This document shows positions 17,593 through 25,535 of a DNA stretch of 46,977 nt, in pieces. The DNA comes from Nesterenkonia alba DSM 19423 (lineage in GTDB: Bacteria; Actinomycetota; Actinomycetes; Actinomycetales; Micrococcaceae): positions 1-46,977 of the forward strand of contig NZ_ATXP01000017.1 in assembly GCF_000421745.1 (NCBI RefSeq), read 5' to 3'. Under the pieces are notes generated by a model. That model searched no databases, was not told the origin of the DNA, and saw nothing but the letters and a program-made list of their open reading frames with translations. The number at the start of each line of letters is the position of its first letter. Positions within the stretch are counted from its first letter, which is position 1. A program made the position numbers and the translations under genes.

Positions 17593-17654
17593 TTCCCACG
17601 CAAAATGCCCCTTCCCACGGGAATTCCGGTGGGAAACGGCACTTTGGGTGGGAA
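17593..17654. repeat. 62-bp imperfect palindrome, copy A (3' side of nuclease gene)
   Basis: The element opens with TTCCCACGCAAAATGC and closes with GGCACTTTGGGTGGGAA, which pair as outer arms. An inner TTCCCAC/GTGGGAA pair surrounds a GGAATTCC core. By hand count 57 of 62 bases are identical to copy B at 18784-18845, in the same orientation. After the arm both copies continue with similar tails containing CTAGAGG or CCAGAGG. Copy A ends 25 bp before the stop codon of the minus-strand nuclease gene. It could fold as a long hairpin in RNA or as a cruciform. Confidence 0.85.
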
Positions 17655-17679
17655 GAACTAGAGGTCCGATGGGTACACC

Positions 17680-18705
17680 TCACTCGGTGAGCGGCTGCAC
17701 CCCAGCTCGCCGCAGCCGCTGCAGGAGAGCCTGAGGCTGCCGCAGCTCTTGCCAACCCCAGCGCACCACGGTCCATCCAGATCGGCGCAGCGCGTCCTCT
17801 CGCCTCTTCTCCTGGTAGAGCACCTCTCGCGGGTCCCTCCCGTTGAGCATCTCGTCGTCGAAATACTTGGTACGCCCGTCGAACTCCCCGATCACGCGAG
17901 GTTTCTCCCAGCAAAAGTCCACCCGAAACTCACCCTCATCAGTACACAGCACTGATTGCAGCTGGGGTGCTGGAAAGCCTCGAACGTGAATGATGACCCG
18001 CGACCAGGACTCACCGGCCGATTCCGCGCGGGGATCGGCAAAGTCCCAGGCCGAGGACCAGTGTGCCCGACCACGGCGCGACCTGAGGTACGGCAACCAC
18101 GGCTCCACATCCAGCGTCTTCTCCCGGAGTGCCGCATCCAAGACGACCACGGCCGCGGCGAATGGCATTCGACTCACCGTGTCCACCAGCGCCAGTTCCA
18201 AGGGATCTACCCAGAAGTGGTCCGGCCCAACTATTTCCTCCAGCACAGCGGCAGGCAATTCCATGCGGGGAATGCGGTGCTCACCGGCACGCAGTTGCTG
18301 GCGCAACTGATGACGCGTCACGTTGGGCGGCAGAGCTGGCTCCACGTACTTTGCCGGGATGTTCTGCCCACCAGGCAGCTGTGGTGCCCGCCTCAGACCT
18401 GCCCGACCGTACGCGGAAGTCCTGGCGACCACGACAGGTGGCACGTGCAGGAGGGGAAGCCCGTAGAGAAGAAGGGCCGATTCACGGCAGAAAATTGCCG
18501 AAGGATTGTGCATCGCCTCAGCCGCAAGAGCCATGCGGTAGCGCGCCCAGGGAGGAGCCTGCTGCCAGGTGGCCGTCTCCACGTAGATGCCGTGCCGCAC
18601 CCGCAGCTTTTCCCTGCGCCCCACTTGCTGGCAGAGCAGCTTGCTGCCCTCAGCGTTGGCGCGGACTAGGGTAACGGCCTTGCTGTGCCGCGAGACAGTG
18701 GACAT
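17680..18705 (-). CDS. AbiEi-type winged helix plus DUF559/Vsr-like nuclease domain protein
   Basis: A 341-residue protein with two parts. The N-terminal region (about 1-90) resembles AbiEi antitoxin-type winged-helix domains, with a RHGIYVETATW segment and an ESALLLYGLP segment. The C-terminal region (about 250-320) carries a PD-(D/E)xK pattern of the DUF559/Vsr-like type: VDFCWEKPRVIGEFDGRTKY followed by YQEKRREDALRRSGWTVVRW, giving candidate catalytic Asp, Glu-x-Asp, Lys and Glu-Lys residues. Such proteins are common and scattered in actinobacteria; their activity is unproven. The ATG at 18705 has a GAAGCTGGGA run before it and is preferred to the GTG at 18732. The gene is flanked within 25-80 bp on both sides by near-identical palindromes and has no toxin partner gene next to it. 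Confidence 0.7.
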   Translation of the reverse strand: MSTVSRHSKAVTLVRANAEGSKLLCQQVGRREKLRVRHGIYVETATWQQAPPWARYRMALAAEAMHNPSAIFCRESALLLYGLPLLHVPPVVVARTSAYGRAGLRRAPQLPGGQNIPAKYVEPALPPNVTRHQLRQQLRAGEHRIPRMELPAAVLEEIVGPDHFWVDPLELALVDTVSRMPFAAAVVVLDAALREKTLDVEPWLPYLRSRRGRAHWSSAWDFADPRAESAGESWSRVIIHVRGFPAPQLQSVLCTDEGEFRVDFCWEKPRVIGEFDGRTKYFDDEMLNGRDPREVLYQEKRREDALRRSGWTVVRWGWQELRQPQALLQRLRRAGVQPLTE

Positions 18706-18783
18706 ATTCCCAGCTTCACCGGTTCGCACCACACAGCGCTACCTCCGCCCCGCCACCTGTGGAAAACGCCTAACCTCACGTTC

Positions 18784-18845
18784 TTCCCACGCAAAATGCT
18801 CCTTCCCACCGGAATTTCCGTGGGAAACGGCACTTTGCGTGGGAA
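18784..18845. repeat. 62-bp imperfect palindrome, copy B (5' side of nuclease gene)
   Basis: Same element as copy A at 17593-17654, in the same orientation, and a better palindrome: the outer arms TTCCCACGCAAA and TTTGCGTGGGAA match perfectly, and TTCCCAC pairs with GTGGGAA inside. It starts 78 bp upstream of the nuclease start codon. Confidence 0.85.
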
Positions 18846-18929
18846 GGACCAGAGGCCGGGGGCACTTTGCGTGGGAAGGACCAGAGGTCCGGTCCGAAAC
18901 GGCACTGGGAAACGGCACTTTGGGTGGGA
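18829..18929. repeat. Tandem partial copies of the palindrome's right arm
   Basis: A 27-bp stretch beginning GGCACTTTGCGTGGGAA and ending AGAGG occurs at 18829-18855 and again, identically, at 18861-18887. A third variant (GGCACTTTGGGTGGGA) follows at 18914-18929. Only right half-arms are duplicated. This looks like repeated partial copying or slippage at the edge of the cassette. Confidence 0.8.
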
Positions 18930-18945
18930 CAGCTGACGGAAAAGT

Positions 18946-18977
18946 TCGAGCTCAGCGGTCAATCGAGCTCAGCGGTC
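18946..18977. repeat. 15-bp direct repeat spanning the marP stop codon
   Basis: TCGAGCTCAGCGGTC occurs at 18946-18960 and 18963-18977, separated by 2 bp. The second copy contains the marP stop. It abuts the palindrome array and could be a small duplication made when the array was inserted; inference. Confidence 0.65.
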
Positions 18978-20147
18978 GATGCACTGGCCCGTACTGACCG
19001 TCTCAGTAAACACCTCCGGGGCAGTCAGCACCTCACCAATCTCCTCGGCGGTCACCGCAAAACCCACATTGGTGCCCTCCATCGCCCGGGCAAAGACAAT
19101 CCCCACCACGTGCCCCTCGGCGTCCACCAGCGGACCACCGGAGTTGCCTTGCCGCACATCGGCATTGACCTGGTAGACCTCCACGTCGCTGGGCGAACTG
19201 CCGTAGATGTTGTTGATCTGAGAGGTGTCCCGCGCCTGCACCACCGCCGGCCCGGCCATAAACGGCCCACCGGAGGGGAACCCCATCACGTAGCCGGACT
19301 CCCCCGGGTCCATCGGCCCACCCACCGGAGCAGCTCCTGCGTTCACCGGATCCACCGCCAGCAGGGCAATGTCCCGGGCGGTGTCAAAGTGCACCACCCG
19401 CGCGGCCAGCACCTGCCCATCGGGCATCTCCACCGTCGGCTCACTCACCCCGGCCACCACGTGCGCATTGGTCACCACCCGCGTGGAGGAGACCGCCACC
19501 CCGGAGCCGGTCTGCGACTGGCCGCACTGATGCGCCACCCCACTGATCCGCGCCACAGAGGCCGCTGTCTCCGCCGCCGACGCCGTCAGCTCACCATCTT
19601 CGGGAAGCTCGGCCGGCTCCTCCACCAACAGTTGGGCGATCTCCGGGATGTCTGAATCCATCACCACCCCGCGGACCTGCGCGAACATCCGCTCTGCTTG
19701 GTCAGGCACCACTGTGTCGATCGCCCGCAGCACCATCGACTGCTTCATGTGGTGGTTCACCGCCGGGAAACCCATCGCCTGGAGCGAGAAACTCAGCGCC
19801 GCGATAACGACGACGGCGACCACTGCGTTGAGCACCCCACCCACCACAGAGCCCAGGGTCCGCAGGGCAGAGGACCGGAACATCTTCTGCACTTCACGAC
19901 CCGCCGTCGAACCCACAGCGTGCCCGGCCACCATCAGCACGATCGCCGCACCGATGACGGCCACAACCCGCCAGGTGGGATCCGGCACCCAGCCGGCCAC
20001 AACCGGAATGGCGAAGAAGGCGGCCGTGGCCCCCACCAGGAAACCAGCCGCACCACCGAGCGTGACCCACAGCCCTCGCATCAAACCGGCCAGAAAAAAC
20101 CCGATCACCACGAGCACCAGCACGACGTCGAGCAGCGTGACCTCCAC
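18969..20147 (-). CDS. marP: MarP-like membrane serine protease (CvpA plus trypsin domains)
   Basis: A 392-residue protein with a four-helix CvpA-like membrane domain (about residues 1-125) and a periplasmic chymotrypsin-like domain. The triad is His229 (TNAHVVAG), Asp259 (RDIALLAVD) and Ser336 (RQGNSGGPLVD). In M. tuberculosis the orthologue Rv3671c protects against acid and oxidative stress by processing cell-wall enzymes. A GTG start at 20147 has GAGGAGG with a 6-nt spacer and is preferred over the ATG five codons upstream. The C-terminus ends in CIDR. The gene is divergent from crp, as expected for this neighbourhood. Confidence 0.92.
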   Translation of the reverse strand: MEVTLLDVVLVLVVIGFFLAGLMRGLWVTLGGAAGFLVGATAAFFAIPVVAGWVPDPTWRVVAVIGAAIVLMVAGHAVGSTAGREVQKMFRSSALRTLGSVVGGVLNAVVAVVVIAALSFSLQAMGFPAVNHHMKQSMVLRAIDTVVPDQAERMFAQVRGVVMDSDIPEIAQLLVEEPAELPEDGELTASAAETAASVARISGVAHQCGQSQTGSGVAVSSTRVVTNAHVVAGVSEPTVEMPDGQVLAARVVHFDTARDIALLAVDPVNAGAAPVGGPMDPGESGYVMGFPSGGPFMAGPAVVQARDTSQINNIYGSSPSDVEVYQVNADVRQGNSGGPLVDAEGHVVGIVFARAMEGTNVGFAVTAEEIGEVLTAPEVFTETVSTGQCIDR

Positions 20148-20356
20148 TGCCGACCTCCTCACTTCACACTGTCCGGGACCCGAGGACCGGCCAACCTGTG
20201 CACAGCCCGAACCCTAGGATGTCATAGCCTCCACACACACGTCCTCGGCGCAACACCTGGGAACACAACGGCCCTGACACTGCCGAGTCGGCCGACGACC
20301 TGGTAACTTCATAGGCAGTCCTGTCATACTGCTCACTTTTGAAGAACGGACCAGCC

Positions 20357-21034
20357 ATGGATCTTGATGTGTTGCGCCGAGCACCACTGTTCGCCACCGT
20401 CGACGACGACGTCTTCGAGATGCTCACCTCTGAGCTGACCGAAGTCGAGCTCTCCCGGGGGAAATCCATCTTCCATGAGGGCGACGCCGGCGATGAGCTC
20501 TACTTCATCGTCTCCGGCAAGATCAAGCTGGGCCGCTCCACCCCCGACGGCCGGGAGAACCTGCTGGCCGTACTCGGTCCCGGGGAGATCTTCGGTGAGA
20601 TGGCACTGTTCAACCCCGCACCCCGGACCGCCACCGCCACCGCGGTCTCCGAGACCAAACTCGCTGGGCTGAAACACGAGAACCTCCGCGAGGTCATCAC
20701 CCGCGCCCCCGAGGTCTCCATCCAACTACTGCAGGCCCTGGCCAAGCGCCTGACCCGCACCAACGAATCCCTGGCCGACCTGGTCTTCTCCGATGTGCCC
20801 GGTCGTGTCGCCAAAGCACTGCTGGACCTCGCCGACCGCTTCGGCCGCCCCGCCCCCGACGGCATCCTGGTGGCCCACGAACTCACCCAGGAGGAACTGG
20901 CCCAACTGGTCGGCGCCTCCCGCGAGACGGTCAACAAGGCACTCGCTGAGTTCGTCCAGCGCGGCTGGTTGCGGCTTGAAGCCCGCGCCGTGGTCATCCT
21001 GGATATTCAGCGCATCCGCCAGCGCTCCCGCTGA
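20357..21034 (+). CDS. crp: Crp/Fnr family transcription regulator (GlxR-like cAMP receptor)
   Basis: A 225-residue regulator with an N-terminal cyclic-nucleotide-binding jelly roll (phosphate-binding cassette FGEMALFNPAPRTATATA, about residues 78-95), a dimerisation helix, and a C-terminal winged helix with ELTQEELAQLVGASRETVNKAL as the recognition region. These features match actinobacterial GlxR and M. tuberculosis Crp (Rv3676), global regulators of carbon and energy metabolism. The ATG at 20357 replaces the upstream TTG. The Shine-Dalgarno is weak (GGA, 6 nt away). The 209-bp gap to marP holds promoters for both genes. Two hairpins follow the gene. Confidence 0.93.
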   Translation: MDLDVLRRAPLFATVDDDVFEMLTSELTEVELSRGKSIFHEGDAGDELYFIVSGKIKLGRSTPDGRENLLAVLGPGEIFGEMALFNPAPRTATATAVSETKLAGLKHENLREVITRAPEVSIQLLQALAKRLTRTNESLADLVFSDVPGRVAKALLDLADRFGRPAPDGILVAHELTQEELAQLVGASRETVNKALAEFVQRGWLRLEARAVVILDIQRIRQRSR

Positions 21035-21166
21035 GGCGATCCGAGGGCGGGCGCCTGGACGGCGCTCGGCTCAGTCACTCGCCTGCCTGGCTCGCTTCCT
21101 TCGCCTCCCTTGCCAGGCACTCCGCCTCGAACCGCTCAGTAGCAAAGCGAACCTCATTTGCGCCTC

Positions 21167-21235
21167 GGTCGGCTCCGCCGACCTTCACGCCTGAAGCCGA
21201 CGCAGGTGTCTGGACGGCGGTCGGCTCCGCCGACC
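21167..21235. terminator. Two copies of a GGTCGGC-TCC-GCCGACC hairpin
   Basis: The same 7-bp stem and 3-nt loop, followed each time by TTCACGCC, occurs at 21167-21183 and 21219-21235. They lie between the convergent crp and ATP-grasp genes; the second is next to the ATP-grasp stop codon. A bidirectional terminator is likely. The rest of this 200-bp gap shows no gene. Confidence 0.6.
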
Positions 21236-21236
21236 T

Positions 21237-22469
21237 TCACGCCGTCTCTCGCCAGGTGGAGTTCGCGTAGATCTTCCGGTACCGCAGGTCGCGGCGGGCT
21301 AAAAACGCCGTACGTTTCCACGACCGGTCCGCCCGGTAACGCAGCGGGTTCCCCCACCGGCCGGCCTTCAGCAGCCGCCGCACATCGGCCTGTGCCTCCG
21401 GTTCAGTCACGTACTTGCGCAGAATCGCCGGTGGCACCACGGTGAAAAGCGCATCGCCCTGCGCCAAGGTGAGCTGGCGCCGTCGTTGGTGCACGACGTC
21501 GTCCACCAGGTAGCCGAACACATCGTGGCCCAGTTGTGCGGCGAACCAGCTGGACCGCCCCTGGCGCACGTTGACTTCCAGTAGTTTGTGGACGCCGTCC
21601 CGCGGGTCGTATTTGAGGTCCGCATTGGCGATACCGGTGTAGCCGACCGCCTCGTGGAAGGCCTGCAGCCGTCGCATCAGTTCCGGTTCGTACCGGGAAA
21701 TCATCGCGGTGTAGGCCCCGATGTACTGGTCTTCGTGCTCCTGGAGGACCACTTGGGCCAGGGTCACCAGCTCACACCGGCCCTCAGTGTTGAGGTAGAG
21801 GATCGCATCCCAGATGTTGGTGTCGTCGCCGGGGATGTATTCCTGGATGATGAGGCTGTCGGAGTACCCGGAGGCCTCCACCGCGGCGATCGTGTCCCGG
21901 ACCTCGGCCTCCGAGTTCAGCCGGTAGATCTTCTTCTGCCCCGGATAGGGCTTGGCCCAGAACTCGATGACGTTGCTCGGCTTGACGATCACCGGGTAGC
22001 GATCAACCTCCACCTCGAAGGGCTCCCCCACCTGGTGGAACTGGGTGGCGGGGATCTCCAGGCCGTGCTGGGCAGCCAGGGCGTAGAACTGTTCCTTGGT
22101 TTGGAAGGTCTCGAGCAACTCGGGCGAGGGCGTGTTGAACCGGTACAGCTCGTCCAGTGCCGCGGCGTGAGTGACGATGAGCCGCACGTAGGCGTCGTGA
22201 CACCCGACCAACACCCGCGGCACACCGGGGTGGCGAGCCTCGAGCCGTTCGGCCAGCGCAGTCAGCTCAGTGAGGAAGACGTCGTCGTCATTGAGGTCCT
22301 CCACCAACTGGACATCGCAGATCCCGCTGTAGGCGGTGAACCCCATGCGGAACTTCCCGATGACCTGGGACCGCACCCCGAACTGCTCGTGGAAGGACCG
22401 AACCGTGGAATAGGCATTGATATCGGTGCCCACCACCACGGGGATAAAAGGCTGTTCGTGCTGCCTCAC
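21237..22469 (-). CDS. ATP-grasp carboxylate-amine ligase, D-aspartate ligase-like
   Basis: A 410-residue ATP-grasp enzyme. Recognisable segments are FIPVVVGTDINAYSTVRSFH at the N-terminus, YPVIVKPSN, YIPGDDTNIWD, and the ADLKYDPRDG and LLEVNVRQGRSSWF metal and ATP site. This set is shared with enterococcal Asl(fm), which attaches D-aspartate to the lysine side chain of peptidoglycan precursors. Many Micrococcales have a D-Asp or D-Glu containing interpeptide bridge, so a role in cross-bridge synthesis is plausible; substrate inferred. It starts with GTG in a 4-bp GTGA overlap with ridA. A class A PBP gene lies close by on the other strand. Confidence 0.72.
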   Translation of the reverse strand: MRQHEQPFIPVVVGTDINAYSTVRSFHEQFGVRSQVIGKFRMGFTAYSGICDVQLVEDLNDDDVFLTELTALAERLEARHPGVPRVLVGCHDAYVRLIVTHAAALDELYRFNTPSPELLETFQTKEQFYALAAQHGLEIPATQFHQVGEPFEVEVDRYPVIVKPSNVIEFWAKPYPGQKKIYRLNSEAEVRDTIAAVEASGYSDSLIIQEYIPGDDTNIWDAILYLNTEGRCELVTLAQVVLQEHEDQYIGAYTAMISRYEPELMRRLQAFHEAVGYTGIANADLKYDPRDGVHKLLEVNVRQGRSSWFAAQLGHDVFGYLVDDVVHQRRRQLTLAQGDALFTVVPPAILRKYVTEPEAQADVRRLLKAGRWGNPLRYRADRSWKRTAFLARRDLRYRKIYANSTWRETA

Positions 22470-22924
22470 AAGGTCACGATGGCGTCGATTTCCACAGGGG
22501 TGTTAAGCGGCAGGGAGGGGACTCCCACTGCGCTGCGAGCGTGTTCACCAGCTTCGCCGAAGACCTGGCCCAGCAGTTCGGAGGCCCCGTTGACCACCCC
22601 AGGCTGACCGGTGAAGTCCGGGGTGGAGGCGACGAACCCGCCGAGCTTGGCGATCTGGGCCACGCGGTCCAAGTCGCCGAGGGCGTATTTGAGCGCACCG
22701 ATCATATTGATGCCACACTGCCGGGCCAGATCATAGCCCTGCTCTTCGGTCACCTCGGCGCCGAGTTTGCCGGTCAGCGGAAGTTCCCCGTTGACCAGGG
22801 GCAGCTGGCCAGAGATGTAGACGACATCCCCGACGACGACAGCAGGCTTGTACGCCGCCAGTGGCGGGACAACCTCGGGGACAGTGATGCCGAGTTCGGC
22901 GAGGCGCTCTTCGACCTGGGACAC
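22466..22924 (-). CDS. ridA: RidA family protein
   Basis: A 152-residue protein of the RidA/YjgF/UK114 type, with VVYISGQLPLVNG near the N-terminus and the C-terminal VGVPSLPLNTPVEIDAIV signature. RidA enzymes hydrolyse reactive enamine/imine intermediates released by PLP enzymes. Residues needed for deaminase activity should be checked, since the usual Arg context is not obvious. GTG start with AAGGAG and a 5-nt spacer. Corresponds to Rv3678c. It sits between the DUF4177 gene and the ATP-grasp gene and is translationally coupled to the latter. Confidence 0.85.
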   Translation of the reverse strand: MSQVEERLAELGITVPEVVPPLAAYKPAVVVGDVVYISGQLPLVNGELPLTGKLGAEVTEEQGYDLARQCGINMIGALKYALGDLDRVAQIAKLGGFVASTPDFTGQPGVVNGASELLGQVFGEAGEHARSAVGVPSLPLNTPVEIDAIVTL

Positions 22925-22949
22925 AGGGGCTCCTTAACTGCTGAAGACG

Positions 22950-23114
22950 TTACTGCTTGGGACGTTTGAGGTAGGCGACCGGCGCATTGCCGTCCGGGCC
23001 GGGCAGCACGGTGACAAGCTCCCAGCCGTCCTCGCCCCACTGGTCGAGGATGCCTTTGGTGTTGTGGATAATGAGCGGAATCGTGGCGTACTCCCACTGG
23101 GTCATCTCAGCCAT
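22950..23114 (-). CDS. DUF4177 small protein
   Basis: A 54-residue protein found by direct translation. It begins MAEMTQWEYATIPL, contains the DUF4177 core DQWGEDGWELVTVLP and ends YLKRPKQ. DUF4177 proteins are short, usually next to ridA in actinobacteria, and have no known function. It is 25 bp upstream of ridA on the same strand. TAGCCT lies 6 nt before the ATG, so it appears to head the ridA operon with a leaderless start. Confidence 0.85.
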   Translation of the reverse strand: MAEMTQWEYATIPLIIHNTKGILDQWGEDGWELVTVLPGPDGNAPVAYLKRPKQ

Positions 23115-23120
23115 ACCGTC

Positions 23121-23126
23121 AGGCTA
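23121..23126 (-). promoter_or_regulatory. TANNNT -10 element (TAGCCT) for the DUF4177-ridA-ligase operon
   Basis: TAGCCT ends 6 nt before the ATG at 23114. It would give a leaderless mRNA covering the DUF4177, ridA and ATP-grasp genes. Confidence 0.45.
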
Positions 23127-23239
23127 ACCCACACACCGGATTTCCGGCAGCGGTAGAGGGCACGCACCGCAAGATGACGTCGCGGAGATCACATCAACCG
23201 GGCGTTGAAGGAACCGGTGAGGCAGTTTGACCTGCTCGG

Positions 23240-23245
23240 TACGAT
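23240..23245 (+). promoter_or_regulatory. TANNNT -10 element (TACGAT) for the penicillin-binding protein gene
   Basis: TACGAT lies 7 nt before the ATG at 23253. This supports that start over the upstream ATG codons. Confidence 0.45.
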
Positions 23246-23252
23246 GGAATGC

Positions 23253-25517
23253 ATGGCGCCCCGCAAGTCCCCCCTGTTTGACACGGCTACCACCGTGGGC
23301 AAAATCATGTCCTTCCTGGGTGTGAGTGCCCTCTGCGGCATCCTCGCCGCCGGTCTGATCTTCCCCCTGGCTGCTACCGGCGGTGCCGCCGCCTCTACCG
23401 GCAGCGACATCCTCGATGACATCCCCGTGGAGCTGCAGGAAGAGCCGTTGTCGACGCCGGCGCGTATCTACGCCAATGACGGCGAGACGCTCATTGCGAC
23501 CATGTTCATGGAGAACCGCGAGCCGGTCTCCCTCGATGAGATCTCCCAGCCGATGAAGGACGCCATCGTCGCCATTGAGGATGAGCGCTTCTACGAACAC
23601 GGCGGAGTGGACGCCCAGGGTGTGGGCCGTGCTCTGGTGCACAACCTCACCCGGCCCACCCAGCAGGGTGCCTCCACTCTGACGATGCAGTACGTCAACA
23701 ACATCCTCAACAATGCCGCGATTGTCCGCGGTGAGGGCCGTGTGCTCGCCTCCGGGCTGGAGGAGAAGACCTATGCGGACAAGCTGCGGGAGATGAAGCT
23801 CGCCGTCTCCCTCGAACAAGAGATGACTAAGGACGAGATCCTCGAGGGCTACCTCAACATCGTGATGCTCGGTGGACAGAATTACGGGGTCGAGGCTGCC
23901 GCTCAGTACTACTGGGGCGTCTCCGCCGCGGAGCTGGATGTCCAGCAGTCCGCCACGCTGGCCGGGATCGTTCAGGCCCCCAACCAGTACCGCCCGGATG
24001 TCGAGGAGAACCTGGAAGCTTCCGAGTACCGCCGCAACGTGGTGCTGAACACCATGCTGCGCAACGGCTACATCACCCAGGAAGAGTACGACGAAGCCAT
24101 CGCCGTGGACCTGGGGGAGACCTTGGAAAACAACTCCTTGGACCCCGGCTGCATGGCCGCCGGCAATAACGTGGCCGGTTCCTCCTACTTCTGCGACTAC
24201 GTGGTCACCGAGCTCACCGCTGATACCGAATTCGGCCAGCAGTTCGGTGAGGATGAGGACTCCCGTTTCGAGTTCATCGCCCGCGGTGGGTTCGATATTG
24301 TCACCACCTTGGACCCGGAGCTCCAAGAAGCCGCCCATGAGGAAGTCATGGAGACCACCCCGATCGGCACCACCGTGACCAACAGCAGCGGAGAGGAGGA
24401 AGCCGTCGTCTCCGTGCTCAACACCCAGGAACCCGGCACCGGCAACATCCTCTCTATGGCACAGTCCACCGACTGGGTCCCCGAGACCGACGACCCGAGT
24501 GAGACGACCCAGAACCTCAATGTCGGGTTCAACCACCGCGGAGGTGAGGGGTTCAACACCGGATCGTTGCTGAAGCCCTTCGTCGCCGCCGCCTGGATCG
24601 AAGAGGGCGGCTCAATGGATGACCTCGTCGACGCTTCCCGGGACCACTACCCGGATGGCTCCACCTGGGAGGCCAGCTGCGTGGACGGTGGACAGATCCG
24701 GCTCAACGAGCCCGGTGGCTGGGATGTCTTCAACGTCGCCGAGGATGCCGAGCGGGACATGAGTGTGGACTTCGGGCTCTACTACTCCATCAACACCGCC
24801 ACAGTGGCCACCGCCTATGACATGGACCTCTGCGCCATTACTGATGTCGCCGACCGTCTGCAGCTGCAGAGCGAAGGCGGCATCACCCTGCAGGATCAGA
24901 TCGGTCAGCCGTCGTTCCTGCTGGGCTCCCTGGAGATGACCCCGCTGACGATGTCCACCGCCTACGCGACCTTCGCCAATGACGGTGAACTCTGCCAGCC
25001 ACGCGTCGTCGAGTCCGTGGTGGACGGCCAGGGCACCGAGTACGAGCCGCAGCCGGTCGACTGCGAGCAGGTCATTGACCCCGACGTCGTCGCTCAGGTC
25101 AATGACACGATGATCAACATTGCCGAGGAGCAGGCGGCCGGCGGCAACCCGCCCTTCCCCATGGCGGGCAAGACCGGTACCCACCACAACGGAGCGCACA
25201 CCTGGTTCCAGGGCTTCACCGAAGGCCTGGCCACCAGCGCTTTCGTGGGTCGCTACCAGAGCAACGAGACCCTCTGGGGTGAGACCTTCGCCGGGGAGTA
25301 CCACGAAGAGTTCTTCGGATCCACACTGGCGATGCCCATGTGGTACGACTACATGAGCCGGGTGGGTGACAACTACGCCACCGGCGACTTCCGCGAAGCC
25401 GATGACTCGCCGTTCGATAACCGCCGCTCCTGGCGCTACAGCTGGTCCGACCTGCCCAGCGCCGGCAGCAATAACAGCGATGACGATGACAATGGCGACG
25501 ACGACGATGACGACTAA
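23253..25517 (+). CDS. Class A penicillin-binding protein (transglycosylase/transpeptidase, PonA2-like)
   Basis: A 754-residue bifunctional peptidoglycan synthase. A short cytoplasmic N-terminus is followed by one membrane helix (about residues 17-40). The GT51 domain has EDERFYEHGG (catalytic Glu109), QGASTLTMQYVNN and a KLREMKLAVSLEQ region. The transpeptidase domain has Ser438 in GSLLKP (SxxK), SIN at 512 and KTGT at 640. The tail is an unusual Asp/Asn/Gly-rich stretch (NNSDDDDNGDDDDDD). No PASTA domain is present. Position matches ponA2 (Rv3682), but the whiB gene usually found just upstream is missing. It is followed 18 bp later by the metallophosphoesterase gene. Confidence 0.93.
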   Translation: MAPRKSPLFDTATTVGKIMSFLGVSALCGILAAGLIFPLAATGGAAASTGSDILDDIPVELQEEPLSTPARIYANDGETLIATMFMENREPVSLDEISQPMKDAIVAIEDERFYEHGGVDAQGVGRALVHNLTRPTQQGASTLTMQYVNNILNNAAIVRGEGRVLASGLEEKTYADKLREMKLAVSLEQEMTKDEILEGYLNIVMLGGQNYGVEAAAQYYWGVSAAELDVQQSATLAGIVQAPNQYRPDVEENLEASEYRRNVVLNTMLRNGYITQEEYDEAIAVDLGETLENNSLDPGCMAAGNNVAGSSYFCDYVVTELTADTEFGQQFGEDEDSRFEFIARGGFDIVTTLDPELQEAAHEEVMETTPIGTTVTNSSGEEEAVVSVLNTQEPGTGNILSMAQSTDWVPETDDPSETTQNLNVGFNHRGGEGFNTGSLLKPFVAAAWIEEGGSMDDLVDASRDHYPDGSTWEASCVDGGQIRLNEPGGWDVFNVAEDAERDMSVDFGLYYSINTATVATAYDMDLCAITDVADRLQLQSEGGITLQDQIGQPSFLLGSLEMTPLTMSTAYATFANDGELCQPRVVESVVDGQGTEYEPQPVDCEQVIDPDVVAQVNDTMINIAEEQAAGGNPPFPMAGKTGTHHNGAHTWFQGFTEGLATSAFVGRYQSNETLWGETFAGEYHEEFFGSTLAMPMWYDYMSRVGDNYATGDFREADDSPFDNRRSWRYSWSDLPSAGSNNSDDDDNGDDDDDD

Positions 25518-25535
25518 CCGACGTCGTCGGCTGCT

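Noticed and set aside
17528-17676. tRNA or small RNA gene near the palindrome
   Set aside because: No cloverleaf or conserved tRNA bases can be built; the structure is explained by the palindrome.
17680-18705. Complete AbiE toxin-antitoxin system
   Set aside because: Only the AbiEi-like half is present, fused to a nuclease domain. No AbiEii nucleotidyltransferase gene is adjacent.
23124-24536. 470-codon minus-strand frame opposite the PBP gene
   Set aside because: The PBP gene is complete with all motifs, and this frame has no recognisable sequence.
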